Numbered from the stretch's first letter, positions 45,907-54,827 are shown. The stretch is 64,000 bases of DNA from Clostridia bacterium (GCA_022786605.1 JALFWW010000009.1:124001-188000); one strand, 5' to 3'. The notes: generated from the letters alone by a model not told the origin. Numbers and translations: made by a program.

Positions 45907-47422
45907 CCGCCGAAGCTACGGAAACAACCGCTATTCCCAGTCTAATATTGACCAGTGGTTGAACAGCCAGGCCGCGTCCTGGTATTCCGCGCGTCACAGC
46001 TACGACGCACCGCCGAACAACGACAACGTGTGGAGCAACTACAACGAATACGACACCGAAGCCGGATTCCTGTCCAACTTCGAATCGGACTTCCGGAACG
46101 CTATCCTGGACGCCGTGATCCGCGTCGCAAAGAATACCGTCACCGACGGCGGCGGTTATGAAGACATCACCCGAAAGGTCTTTCTTCTGTCAAATACCGA
46201 AGTCGGCCTGTCCAACGAAAACGGCGTGGCCGAAGGGACCCTGTGGTCCTACTTTTCCAGCGCCGCGCGCCGCCAGTGCTACCCGACCGCCGAAGCTGTC
46301 AGCAATTCGGAATACACAAGTTCCAGTCTGAACGCGTCTTCTTATTGGTATTGGTGGCTTAGAACCCCGTACGCCAGCTACGCGTACTATGCGCGCGTTG
46401 TCAGCGCGGGCGGCAGTCCGTACGGCGACTACGCGTACTATGGCTACTATGGCGTTCGGCCGGCTTTGTATTTGGAATCTGGGAACCTGGTATCCGATTC
46501 AACAGACACCGACGGGGCCTATATCTTACAGTGGAACCAGCCGCCGTCTGATCCTTCTTCTATTTCCTACGGCACACCGCAAGCCGGAAACAGCCTGGTC
46601 CTTTCGACGGGCGGTTCTACCGATCCGGAGGGCGACGCCATTTCCTACGTCTGGGAAAGGAAGATTGATTCCGGCGCCTATGTCCAGTTAGGGATCACCA
46701 CGGCGAAGACCTGCACCGACACAGTTCCGACGTCCGGCACAACTTACACGGCGCGCGTGAAGGCAGTCGACGCGAACGGCCTTGAATCCGGTTACTGTAC
46801 CGGATCGGCGAAAACCATTTCTTACAACACGCCGCCCGTGATCAGCGGTTCGGATCAAAACCTGGGAGCGAAAACGGCGCCGTTTACATACCAGTACACG
46901 GTCACAGACGCCCAGGCGGCCACCCAGACGATCACGGTCACGGAAAAACTGACCAACGGGACCCAGACGATCACGCTTCGCACCTATACCGCGACCAGCG
47001 GCGCCCAGAACACCGTCGACCTGTCCAGTGTATGGCTTCCGCTTCTTTCCGGAACCCACGTCCTGACGATCACGGCCACCGACAGCGCCGGCGGAAGCGC
47101 AACGCGAAAGATCACATTCAGCCGCACCGTCAGCCGTATCGCGGCGGCGCGCGCGTTCAATACGGACGCCCTGGTTCAGAAGGTCTTTGTTTCCCTTTAT
47201 CCGGCGCCGATTCCGGCGGACGCTACCCTTCACCTGGAAGTCACGAACAATCCGTTCGACGCTTCGCCGGTGTGGGTAGACATCACCGACAAGGCGAACA
47301 GACTTGTCCACGTCTTCACGAATACGACCGCCGCGAAAGGCTATGGCCTGGGCTATCGCTTCTATATCACGAAGGGAACCCAGGAAATCGAAATCACCCA
47401 GGCGACGATCCGTTTCGCCTAA
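45716..47422 (+). CDS. DGR target protein 1: DUF6273/C-type-lectin-like domain plus Ig/FN3-like repeats (tail-associated)
   Basis: YWYWWLRTPYASYAYYARVVSAGGSPYGDYAYYGYYGVRPALYLESGN; downstream beta-repeat region. Confidence 0.9.
   Translation: MAKLLSALPVGSVVKSTNTKYNGKVIRWIVGTQDTANGRTGLVTEKMITLKCFDAKEPSNTNGDRRSYGNNRYSQSNIDQWLNSQAASWYSARHSYDAPPNNDNVWSNYNEYDTEAGFLSNFESDFRNAILDAVIRVAKNTVTDGGGYEDITRKVFLLSNTEVGLSNENGVAEGTLWSYFSSAARRQCYPTAEAVSNSEYTSSSLNASSYWYWWLRTPYASYAYYARVVSAGGSPYGDYAYYGYYGVRPALYLESGNLVSDSTDTDGAYILQWNQPPSDPSSISYGTPQAGNSLVLSTGGSTDPEGDAISYVWERKIDSGAYVQLGITTAKTCTDTVPTSGTTYTARVKAVDANGLESGYCTGSAKTISYNTPPVISGSDQNLGAKTAPFTYQYTVTDAQAATQTITVTEKLTNGTQTITLRTYTATSGAQNTVDLSSVWLPLLSGTHVLTITATDSAGGSATRKITFSRTVSRIAAARAFNTDALVQKVFVSLYPAPIPADATLHLEVTNNPFDASPVWVDITDKANRLVHVFTNTTAAKGYGLGYRFYITKGTQEIEITQATIRFA
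46365..46463 (+). repeat. DGR variable repeat VR1
   Basis: 99-nt gapless alignment to TR: 18 mismatches, 17 at TR adenines (one T to C). Confidence 0.94.
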
Positions 47423-47441
47423 ACGAAAGGAGGAATTCGAA

Positions 47442-47912
47442 ATGTTTGACCCTACACAATGCGAAAGCGTGAGCATGGCCCAGGCAAAAGCCCAGGAAGA
47501 ACAAAATCCTGTCAATGCCGCCTTGCGCGCGACTTCGATCGCCTTCGTCACTTTGGCCGAAGCCGGCCAGATCGACGACACAACCGCAATGGAAAACGTC
47601 AGCCAGTTCGCCCCCTGGACCTATCCTGTGGCGTATGCTGTCGGCAATATCCGCCAGTATAACGGTGAACTTTTCCGCTGTGTTCAGGCCCACACTTCAC
47701 AAGCCGACTGGACGCCTGACGCCACTGCTTCCCTTTGGAAGAAAATCGGTGATCCGACGGAAGAATGGCCGGCCTGGTCCCAGCCGATCGGCGCCCATGA
47801 CGCTTATAACAGCGGCGACAAAGTGTCCCACAACGGGAAACACTGGACATCTAACATTGACGCGAACGTCTGGGAGCCTGGCGTCTATGGCTGGACGGAG
47901 GTGACAAAATGA
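47442..47912 (+). CDS. phage protein with chitin/carbohydrate-binding (CBM5/12-like) repeats
   Basis: WTYPVAYAVGNIRQYNGELFRCVQAHTSQADWTPDATASLWKKI; second repeat near the C-terminus. Confidence 0.82.
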   Translation: MFDPTQCESVSMAQAKAQEEQNPVNAALRATSIAFVTLAEAGQIDDTTAMENVSQFAPWTYPVAYAVGNIRQYNGELFRCVQAHTSQADWTPDATASLWKKIGDPTEEWPAWSQPIGAHDAYNSGDKVSHNGKHWTSNIDANVWEPGVYGWTEVTK

Positions 47913-48145
47913 CCGAAGGAATCATTGTCGGCATTCTGTCGCTGATCGGTACACTGGCCGGAACCTACTTCGCAAACCGAAAAAGTTCCGCCCTTATTGC
48001 CTACCGTCTGGAACTTCTTGAAAAGAAGGTCGACAAACACAATTCCGTCGTGGAACGAACCTTCAAACTGGAAGAACAGGCGGCCGTTATTGAAGAAAAA
48101 ATCAAGGTCGCGAATCACCGTATAGAGGACCTGGAAAACCGGTGA
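47909..48145 (+). CDS. small membrane/coiled-coil lysis-module protein (XhlA-like)
   Basis: One TM then coiled coil. Confidence 0.55.
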   Translation: MTEGIIVGILSLIGTLAGTYFANRKSSALIAYRLELLEKKVDKHNSVVERTFKLEEQAAVIEEKIKVANHRIEDLENR

Positions 48146-48405
48146 AATCGCGCAAAAAGAAACGCGAGTTTTCCAAAATCATTATAACCATAGTCGGAGC
48201 CGTCACGCTTGTCGTGTCGGCTTTTACTATGGCCGTTGTATGGAAAACAAGCGACACCGCGCCCCTGGCGTATTTGATCCCTTCGGTCTTCGGCGAACTG
48301 GCCACCGCGACCGGCTTTTATTTCAGCAAAGCGAAGGCCGAAAACCGGATCAAACTTCGGAAATTATATGGTCCTGAAATCTACAATGACACGAAGGAGG
48401 TATAA
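48142..48405 (+). CDS. phage membrane protein
   Basis: Two TM segments, lysis module. Confidence 0.55.
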   Translation: MKSRKKKREFSKIIITIVGAVTLVVSAFTMAVVWKTSDTAPLAYLIPSVFGELATATGFYFSKAKAENRIKLRKLYGPEIYNDTKEV

Positions 48406-48407
48406 AC

Positions 48408-48872
48408 GTGTTTAACGCATTACTTGAAAACCTGACAAATATCGGCTGGGCTATGCTGGTCTTCCTGTGTGCATACCTGGCAAACGTCGCCTTTTCCCTG
48501 TGGTACAACATCAAAATCAGGAAGGAAGACTTCGACCGCGAAAAGCTGATCGCAAGCGGCTTGAAAATCCTTGTTTTCGTCGTTGGCCTGACGCTTCTGT
48601 GTACGGCTATTACTGCACTTCCGATTTTTGCAAACGAAGTCGGCTGGACTATTCCTGACGAATACACGGACATTTTCGCCGACCTGGTCATCATTGGCGC
48701 CGTTCTGCTTGTGTCCTGTAAATACATCAAGGAAGCCTTCACGAAGTTCGTTGCTATTTTGAACACCGGTTCCGTGGAAAATGTGGAAAACGTATCGGAG
48801 CCGGAAGCAACCAACGCCGGAAATGTCCAGATCGGCTTCATGGCCGGAAATGGAGGGAACGAAAATGAGTAA
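48408..48872 (+). CDS. putative holin
   Basis: Multiple TM segments directly before the endolysin. Confidence 0.65.
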   Translation: MFNALLENLTNIGWAMLVFLCAYLANVAFSLWYNIKIRKEDFDREKLIASGLKILVFVVGLTLLCTAITALPIFANEVGWTIPDEYTDIFADLVIIGAVLLVSCKYIKEAFTKFVAILNTGSVENVENVSEPEATNAGNVQIGFMAGNGGNENE

Positions 48873-49770
48873 CAGCCCACTTGTAAGCTATACACGCATT
48901 TCCCCGAATAAGAACAGCCCCAGAAATCACGCGATCGACACGATCACGATCCACTGTGTCGTTGGCCAGTGTTCGGTCGAAACCCTGGGAAACATCTTCA
49001 CGCCTACTTCCAGACAGGCGTCTTCAAACTATGGGATCGGCTTCGACGGCAAAATCGGAATGTATGTGGAAGAAAAGGACCGTTCCTGGTGTAGTTCTTC
49101 CGCGTCCAACGATAACAGAGCGATCACGATCGAAGTCGCGTCCGATACAAAGCACCCTTACGCAGTCAATGAAAAGGCGTTCGCCGCGCTTCTTGACCTG
49201 GTGACTGACATCTGCAAGCGAAACGGGATCAAACGCCTTGTGTGGTCCACCAACAAAAAGGACCGTATGAATCACCTGAACGGGTGCAATATGACCGTTC
49301 ACCGCGATTATGCAAACAAGGCTTGTCCTGGCGACTACCTGTATAACCGCCACGGTGAAATCGCGGCCGAAGTCAACCGCCGCCTGGGCGCCAGTGCCGA
49401 AAGGCCGGCAGAGAATAAACCGGCCACTGGCGAAGTGATCCACACTGTCAAAGCTGGCGAAACACTGTCGAAGATCGCCCAGAAGTACGGGACGACCTAT
49501 CAGAAGATCGCGGCTTATAACAGGATCGCAAACGCGAACCTGATCCGCGTCGGCCAGAAAATCAAAATTCCGGCAGACACCCAGGCCGCCCAGTCTTTCG
49601 AGAAGGGTGATAAAGTAAAGGTCCTGAAAGCTGTCACCTACACAGGGAAAGCCTTCAAGACCTATTATGACAAATATGACGTGATCGAAGCCGACGGCGA
49701 CCGTGTGGTCATTGGTATCGGAAAGACAGTCACAGCGGCCGTCAATGCGGCAAACCTGAAAAAAGCATAG
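48865..49770 (+). CDS. N-acetylmuramoyl-L-alanine amidase endolysin with LysM
   Basis: [21 protein letters not shown]...[14 protein letters not shown]; Lys[28 protein letters not shown]. Confidence 0.92.
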   Translation: MSNSPLVSYTRISPNKNSPRNHAIDTITIHCVVGQCSVETLGNIFTPTSRQASSNYGIGFDGKIGMYVEEKDRSWCSSSASNDNRAITIEVASDTKHPYAVNEKAFAALLDLVTDICKRNGIKRLVWSTNKKDRMNHLNGCNMTVHRDYANKACPGDYLYNRHGEIAAEVNRRLGASAERPAENKPATGEVIHTVKAGETLSKIAQKYGTTYQKIAAYNRIANANLIRVGQKIKIPADTQAAQSFEKGDKVKVLKAVTYTGKAFKTYYDKYDVIEADGDRVVIGIGKTVTAAVNAANLKKA

Positions 49771-49780
49771 CGGCAAAAGG

Positions 49781-49815
49781 AAAGCGGCCAGGGATATTCC
49801 CTGACCGCCTTTTTT
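49781..49815. terminator. terminator after endolysin (likely bidirectional)
   Basis: GCGGcCAGGGatattCCCTGaCCGCCTTTTTTT. Confidence 0.85.
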
Positions 49816-50474
49816 TATTTTCCGGTGACCATTGAAAGAGCCGACACGAAAAGGTCCTGTCGCGCGACTGAAAACTGATATGTCTTCGATCCGGCCTGTA
49901 CGACGACAGAGCCGTCGACAGGTGTCACCGCTGTCAATGCTGAAATCTTACATTCGAAACCGGCCTGGTTATGAATGAAGACGATCCGCCTATTCGTTAA
50001 AACGATAGCGCCTGAATAGGTTTCTGTCACTTCGCCGTAAACCGTCCGACTGGAACCGCCGCCAGTGCTTACCGACACGCCCTTCGCAACGCGGACACGG
50101 ACGCCAGCACCGCTTCCGGTTCGGCCGACAGCCTTGTTCTTCGTGACGATCTTCGTCGCCGGCGCGTAATAATGGGCGACTTCGCCTTCTTCCAAAAGAA
50201 CCGGCGTCCCCGTTACAACAGGAAGTTCGCCCTGTGCGATCGCTGAAATCGCGGTTTCTTCCATGAACGGCGTGTTTCTGGCCACTTGTGCCGCCTGTCT
50301 GGCTTCCTTCTGCTTCTTGACCTTGTTCGCACTGAAAAAAAGCCCAACGGTGACAATGGTCAAGACGACGATCCAGCCCCACAATGATACTTCCGGAACC
50401 GCGATCGACACAATCACCAGGATCAGATCGACAATCGCGGTCAGGATTCCGAATATAATAGCGACTATTCGCAT
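49815..50474 (-). CDS. membrane protein with PH-like domain (possible lysogenic-conversion gene)
   Basis: Two N-terminal TM segments; SGAIVLTNRRIVFIHNQAGFECKISALTAV; opposite strand to phage genes. Confidence 0.65.
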   Translation of the reverse strand: MRIVAIIFGILTAIVDLILVIVSIAVPEVSLWGWIVVLTIVTVGLFFSANKVKKQKEARQAAQVARNTPFMEETAISAIAQGELPVVTGTPVLLEEGEVAHYYAPATKIVTKNKAVGRTGSGAGVRVRVAKGVSVSTGGGSSRTVYGEVTETYSGAIVLTNRRIVFIHNQAGFECKISALTAVTPVDGSVVVQAGSKTYQFSVARQDLFVSALSMVTGK

Positions 50475-50517
50475 TATATCCCCCCTTCCTACTTGTAAAC
50501 TTTATAAGGTTCTGACC

Positions 50518-50578
50518 TTTAACACAATTATACGTGAAAAATGTGTTAAAAACAAGAATGACGCTGAACATTAACACA
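50518..50578. promoter_or_regulatory. putative XRE repressor operator region
   Basis: TTTAACACA (50518), TGTGTTAAA (50542), TTAACACA (50571) between divergent genes. Confidence 0.55.
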
Positions 50579-50603
50579 AAATTTTCGGGAAGGAGGTCAC
50601 AAC

Positions 50604-50852
50604 TTGAAAATCTATGACTATAAAGGCCGGAAGAACATCAGCGGAAACAGAATCCGCGAAGCACGATTGAAGAAGCGGCTGTCACAGGCCGACTTCGCCG
50701 CCAAACTACAAATAGCCGGAATCACTATGGAGCGCGACAGCGTCAGCAGAATCGAAATCGGAACGCGCTTCGTCGCCGACTATGAACTTATGATAATAGC
50801 TGAAATCCTGGACGTAACCGTCGACTGGTTACTGTCCGAAGACTGCGAATAA
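50604..50852 (+). CDS. XRE-family HTH regulator
   Basis: GNRIREARLKKRLSQADFAAKLQIAGITMERDSVSRIEIGTRFVADYELMIIAEILDVTVDWLL. Confidence 0.85.
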   Translation: MKIYDYKGRKNISGNRIREARLKKRLSQADFAAKLQIAGITMERDSVSRIEIGTRFVADYELMIIAEILDVTVDWLLSEDCE

Positions 50853-50912
50853 CACAACGGACCACTGGCGAACCTTTGAACCGCCAGGGTCTTTTATTTT
50901 TTTGTTCCCCCC

Positions 50913-50941
50913 TTGACAATATAATACCGGTATTATATAAT
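50913..50941 (+). promoter_or_regulatory. promoter with palindromic operator in the spacer, upstream of the RHH/transposase genes
   Basis: TTGACA-N17-TATAAT; palindrome TATAATACCGGTATTATA at 50920-50937. Confidence 0.75.
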
Positions 50942-50967
50942 ATTCGACAGAAAGAGGTGACTACACT

Positions 50968-51153
50968 ATGGCACAAGCGCAAATTGAAGCGAACAAACGC
51001 TTCCGAAAGAAATCCTATGACCGAATCGAAATAACAGTTCCAAAAGGCGACAGAGAAAAGATCGTTCAAGCCGCCAGCGCGGCCGGTATGAGTGTAAACG
51101 CTTTTATCAAAGAAGCACTGGTCGAATATATCGCCCGCACAACCAAACAATAA
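50968..51153 (+). CDS. Arc/MetJ-type ribbon-helix-helix protein
   Basis: YDRIEITVPKGDREKIVQAASAAGMSVNAFIKEALVEYI. Confidence 0.8.
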   Translation: MAQAQIEANKRFRKKSYDRIEITVPKGDREKIVQAASAAGMSVNAFIKEALVEYIARTTKQ

Positions 51154-51157
51154 AACG

Positions 51158-51190
51158 AAAGCCCTGTCCATGAACGGACGGGGCTTTTTT
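51158..51190 (+). terminator. terminator between RHH gene and transposase gene
   Basis: AAAGCCCtGTCCatgaacGGACgGGGCTTTTTT. Confidence 0.85.
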
Positions 51191-51210
51191 GCATATCAGG
51201 AGGAATCAAA

Positions 51211-52251
51211 ATGAAAAAGCGCAGATTCAAACACCTGTCCTGGACTGACAGGCTGAAAATAGAAACAATGTTAAAGGACAAGCGCCACAAACAGGAAATC
51301 GCTGACGAAATCGGCGTTCACCTGAAAACGATCTACAACGAAATCAAGCGTGGCCGTTATATTCATACGAATTCCGACCTGACCGAAGAAGAAAGATACA
51401 GTCCGGAAATGGCCGAAGCGGCTTACCGTGAACACCTGGCCGCAAAAGGTCCGGACTTGAAAATCGGGAACGACCACGAACTGGCCCAGCATATCGAAAA
51501 GAAAATCGCCGAAGACGGTTATTCGCCGGCCGCCGTCTTGGGTGAAATTAAGGAACAGGGCCTTGAATTCAAAACGTCGATCTGTGAATCGACCTTGTAT
51601 TCTTATATCGACAAGGGCGTCTTTTTGACTGTCACGAACAAGAACCTTCCTGTCAAAGGCCAAAAGAAACGCCCGTATAACAAAGTCAAGAGGGCGAAGC
51701 GGCCGCCGGCTGGAACCAGTATCGAAAACCGCCCGAAAGAAATCGACGATCGCGCGGTCGTTGGTGACTGGGAAATGGACTGTGTCGAAGGCAAGAAGAA
51801 AACAAAGAAAACCCTTCTGGTTCTGACCGAAAGAAAGTCCAGACGGGAAATCATTCGTCCTATGCGCGACCAGACCGCCCGAAGCGTGGTCCACGTCCTG
51901 GATAGCCTTGAACGTGAATACGGCGCAAATTTCAGCAAAATCTTTCGAACGATCACTGTCGATAACGGTTCCGAATTCGCTGACTGTGCCGGAATGGAAA
52001 AGTCCTGTCGCCGCAAAGGCAACAGGACAAAGATATACTATTGTCACCCCTATTCGTCATACGAAAGAGGATCAAACGAAAATGTGAATAGAATGATCCG
52101 CCGTTGGTTCCCGAAAGGAACAGACTTCCGGAAAGTCACAGCGAAAGCGATCCAAAAGGTCGAAGACTGGATCAATAACTATCCCCGTGAAATACTGGGC
52201 TTCCGGACCGCAGAAGCCGTTTTCCAGGAAGGCGTCGCGTGTCTTACTTGA
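51211..52251 (+). CDS. IS30-family DDE transposase (candidate phage integrase)
   Basis: N-terminal HTH; GDWEMDCVEG...LVLTERKSR; ITVDNGSEFAD; YSSYERGSNENVNRMIRRWFPKGTDF (IS30 signature). Confidence 0.95.
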   Translation: MKKRRFKHLSWTDRLKIETMLKDKRHKQEIADEIGVHLKTIYNEIKRGRYIHTNSDLTEEERYSPEMAEAAYREHLAAKGPDLKIGNDHELAQHIEKKIAEDGYSPAAVLGEIKEQGLEFKTSICESTLYSYIDKGVFLTVTNKNLPVKGQKKRPYNKVKRAKRPPAGTSIENRPKEIDDRAVVGDWEMDCVEGKKKTKKTLLVLTERKSRREIIRPMRDQTARSVVHVLDSLEREYGANFSKIFRTITVDNGSEFADCAGMEKSCRRKGNRTKIYYCHPYSSYERGSNENVNRMIRRWFPKGTDFRKVTAKAIQKVEDWINNYPREILGFRTAEAVFQEGVACLT

Positions 52252-52292
52252 ATTTTTTTATGAATTTTTGCAATTTAGTCTTGACTTTTTCA

Positions 52293-52307
52293 AAATTATT
52301 CTGTATT
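52293..52307 (+). repeat. attR-like copy of 15-bp direct repeat, overlapping the ftsW stop codon
   Basis: AAATTATTCTGTATT identical to 16612-16626. Confidence 0.7.
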
Positions 52308-53447
52308 CTTCATATCCTTCGGATACTTGGAAATATTCAATAATATTCCCATCATACCCATAGCAACCAGCAGCGCTGTGCCGCCATAACTGATAAAGGG
52401 CAGCGGCTGACCTGTATTGGGTATGGTATTGGTTACAACGCCGATATTGATCAACGACTGAAACGCAATCACCGATGTGATGCCCGTTGCCACCAGCATG
52501 CCGTAATTATCCCTTGCGTTCATGGCAATGCGAATACCACGCCAAACCACTACCGCAAACAGAATGATGACCAGTGCCGCGCCCACAAGTCCCAGTTCTT
52601 CACAAATAATGGCGAAAATAATATCGTTATGGGCTTCTGGGATAAATGTCTTTTGCCTGCTTTGTCCAAGTCCCAAGCCAAAGAGCCCGCCGGATGCCAC
52701 CGCATACAGAGACTGTACCGTCTGATACCCGCTCCCCTGCAAATCTGACCACGGGTCCAGCCATGTAGTGATACGTGTCAGACGATAACGGAACTGCGGC
52801 AAAATGACCATGATCGCCGCGAAAGGGATCAATGCGCCGATCCCTGCCACAAAGTACCAGATTTTTGGACTGGCAATGAACAGTATGGTTGTTCCAACCA
52901 AAAGCAGCAGCAATGCTGATGAGAAGTTGGACATGGCAATGAGTACCACCGGTATTGCTAAAATACCTGCCGCTTTGGCGAATCCCTTCAGATTGCCCAA
53001 TTCCTTCCGATGGTTCAGCACATAGCAGGACAGATACAAAATAACTGCGATCTTGGTAAACTCTGAAGGCTGAAACTGCAGAGGTCCCAATTGAATCCAC
53101 CGAACCTGCCCCTTTGCGTTCTTTCCGATGACAGGCAGGATCATCAACAGAAAATTGGAAATCATATATAATGGAAAGGATAATTTCTTCCATAATTGAT
53201 AAGGCACATTCATGGCAACAACCATGCCAATGGTCCCTAAAATCGCCCATACGCCCTGTCGTTTCAAGTAATAAAACATATCACCCTGACTGGACATGGT
53301 GTCGTAATAACTGGCGCTGAAAATCATGACAACGCCGAACAATACCAGCGTCAGTACCACGAAAAACAGTCCGAAGTCATAGGTATCCGCTTTGATTCTT
53401 TTTCTACGGGGCTTCCTTCCTGCCTTTCCCTGTCTGGTCTGTTCCAT
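52296..53447 (-). CDS. ftsW: FtsW/SEDS-family peptidoglycan polymerase
   Basis: Polytopic; NIGVVTNTIPNTGQPLPFISYGGTALL; dcw cluster. Confidence 0.93.
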   Translation of the reverse strand: MEQTRQGKAGRKPRRKRIKADTYDFGLFFVVLTLVLFGVVMIFSASYYDTMSSQGDMFYYLKRQGVWAILGTIGMVVAMNVPYQLWKKLSFPLYMISNFLLMILPVIGKNAKGQVRWIQLGPLQFQPSEFTKIAVILYLSCYVLNHRKELGNLKGFAKAAGILAIPVVLIAMSNFSSALLLLLVGTTILFIASPKIWYFVAGIGALIPFAAIMVILPQFRYRLTRITTWLDPWSDLQGSGYQTVQSLYAVASGGLFGLGLGQSRQKTFIPEAHNDIIFAIICEELGLVGAALVIILFAVVVWRGIRIAMNARDNYGMLVATGITSVIAFQSLINIGVVTNTIPNTGQPLPFISYGGTALLVAMGMMGILLNISKYPKDMKNTE

Positions 53448-53465
53448 GTTACCACCTCGCTTTAT

Positions 53466-54827
53466 TTATTTCTGCAAATAGGAGCGTACCTGTTCTTTGA
53501 ACATGTCTCCACGCTGTTCGTAGTTATCAAACATACCCCAGCTTGCACAGGCGGGAGAAAGGAGCACACAATCCCCTGCTTCCGCTTTTTCTCTGCACAG
53601 ATCTACGGCTTCCGCGAAGGTTTCGCAGTCTGTCATAGCCGTAAAGCCAAATTTTTCCGCAGAAGCGCGAATCTGCGGCGCTGTGACGCCAATGAGCACC
53701 AGATGTTTCACTCTGCCGGGGAACAGCTTCGTCCAGTCATCAAAAGAAACACCTTTGTCATAGCCGCCGCCAATGAGTACAATGGGTTTCTGCATAGCCA
53801 GAACGGCACGGATGGACGCGTCTGTATTGGTGCCCTTAGAGTCGTTATAGTAATCAACGCCATCTACCGTTGCCACATACTCAATGCGGTGTTCAACCCC
53901 CGCAAAGGATTTCAGCACCTGACGGATAGTATCCAGTGCCACACCAGCGCAAATACCCATAGCTGCCGCTGCCATGACGTTTTCATAGTTATGAACACCC
54001 AAAATCTGCAGTTCATCCACAGAAATCAGTTTTTCGTCCATGCCCTGCCATTTTACCAAAATATCTTTGTCCTGCAGGTAAATGCCTTCTGCCAGAGGCT
54101 GGGCACTGCTGAAGAAAAATACCTTTGCCGCAGTTTTGTCTGCCATTTTCCGACATGCTTCATCTTCGTAATTCAAAATGCAGAAATCTTCCGCTGTCTG
54201 TTTCGCAAAAACACGTTCTTTCATGGCAATGTAAACTTCCATGGTTTTGTGTCTGTTCAGATGGTCAGGGGTGATATTCAGTACCGCACTGATATGAGGA
54301 TGGAATTCTTTTGCTTTTTCCATCTGGAAGCTACTGATTTCTGCAACGACCCAATCCTGTTCTGTCAAGCCCTGCACTTTTTCGCTGTAAGGCACACCGA
54401 TATTCCCTACCACTGCTGTATTTGGGCGAACAGCTTTCATGATTTCACCAGTCAGGGTTGTGGTTGTGGTTTTCCCATTGGTGCCTGTGATGGCTGTGAT
54501 GGGACAAGTGGTTTCTCTGTAAGCCAGTTCCACCTCGCTGATGACTTCCACCCCAGCCGCTTCTGCCGCTTCAATGAAAGGCAAATCGCAGGGGATGCCG
54601 GGACTGAGTACGATCAAATCCTGTTCACAGGCAATATCGTCGGGATTTTTTCCTGTATAAAGTGTAACGCCTTCTTTTTCCAGTTCCAGCGCCGCCGCGG
54701 GAACAGCGTCACGTTCTTTCATATCCTGCAATGTCACCACTGCACCCAGTTTCTGCAGCAGCGCCGCTGCCGCAATACCGCTTTTTGCCATGCCGCATAC
54801 CAGGGCACGTTTTCCTGTATATTTCAT
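53466..54827 (-). CDS. murD: UDP-N-acetylmuramoylalanine--D-glutamate ligase
   Basis: AITGTNGKTTTTTLTGEI; YYNDSKGTNTDASIRA. Confidence 0.95.
   Translation of the reverse strand: MKYTGKRALVCGMAKSGIAAAALLQKLGAVVTLQDMKERDAVPAAALELEKEGVTLYTGKNPDDIACEQDLIVLSPGIPCDLPFIEAAEAAGVEVISEVELAYRETTCPITAITGTNGKTTTTTLTGEIMKAVRPNTAVVGNIGVPYSEKVQGLTEQDWVVAEISSFQMEKAKEFHPHISAVLNITPDHLNRHKTMEVYIAMKERVFAKQTAEDFCILNYEDEACRKMADKTAAKVFFFSSAQPLAEGIYLQDKDILVKWQGMDEKLISVDELQILGVHNYENVMAAAAMGICAGVALDTIRQVLKSFAGVEHRIEYVATVDGVDYYNDSKGTNTDASIRAVLAMQKPIVLIGGGYDKGVSFDDWTKLFPGRVKHLVLIGVTAPQIRASAEKFGFTAMTDCETFAEAVDLCREKAEAGDCVLLSPACASWGMFDNYEQRGDMFKEQVRSYLQK

Larger units (their letters stand above)
16612..52307. mobile_element. 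prophage, contractile-tail phage with IS30-type recombinase and a DGR
   Basis: 15-bp direct repeat AAATTATTCTGTATT at both ends; contiguous + strand phage gene order from replication through terminase/capsid/sheath/baseplate/lysis; composition clearly differs from flanks. Confidence 0.9.

Noticed and set aside
47442-47912. Carbohydrate-binding tail protein as a third DGR target
   Set aside because: No segment matching the TR was seen there.
51211-52251. Transposase as an ordinary IS30 hitch-hiking insertion in the prophage
   Set aside because: No inverted repeats found directly bracketing the gene; it abuts the prophage boundary and lies downstream of an RHH regulator, and an IS30-like HTH protein is at the other prophage end. 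Not fully excluded.
16612-52307. Mu-type transposable phage
   Set aside because: Contractile tail genes would fit, but no MuA/MuB-like genes were recognised and the replication set is lambda/PBSX-like; the DDE enzyme is IS30-type.
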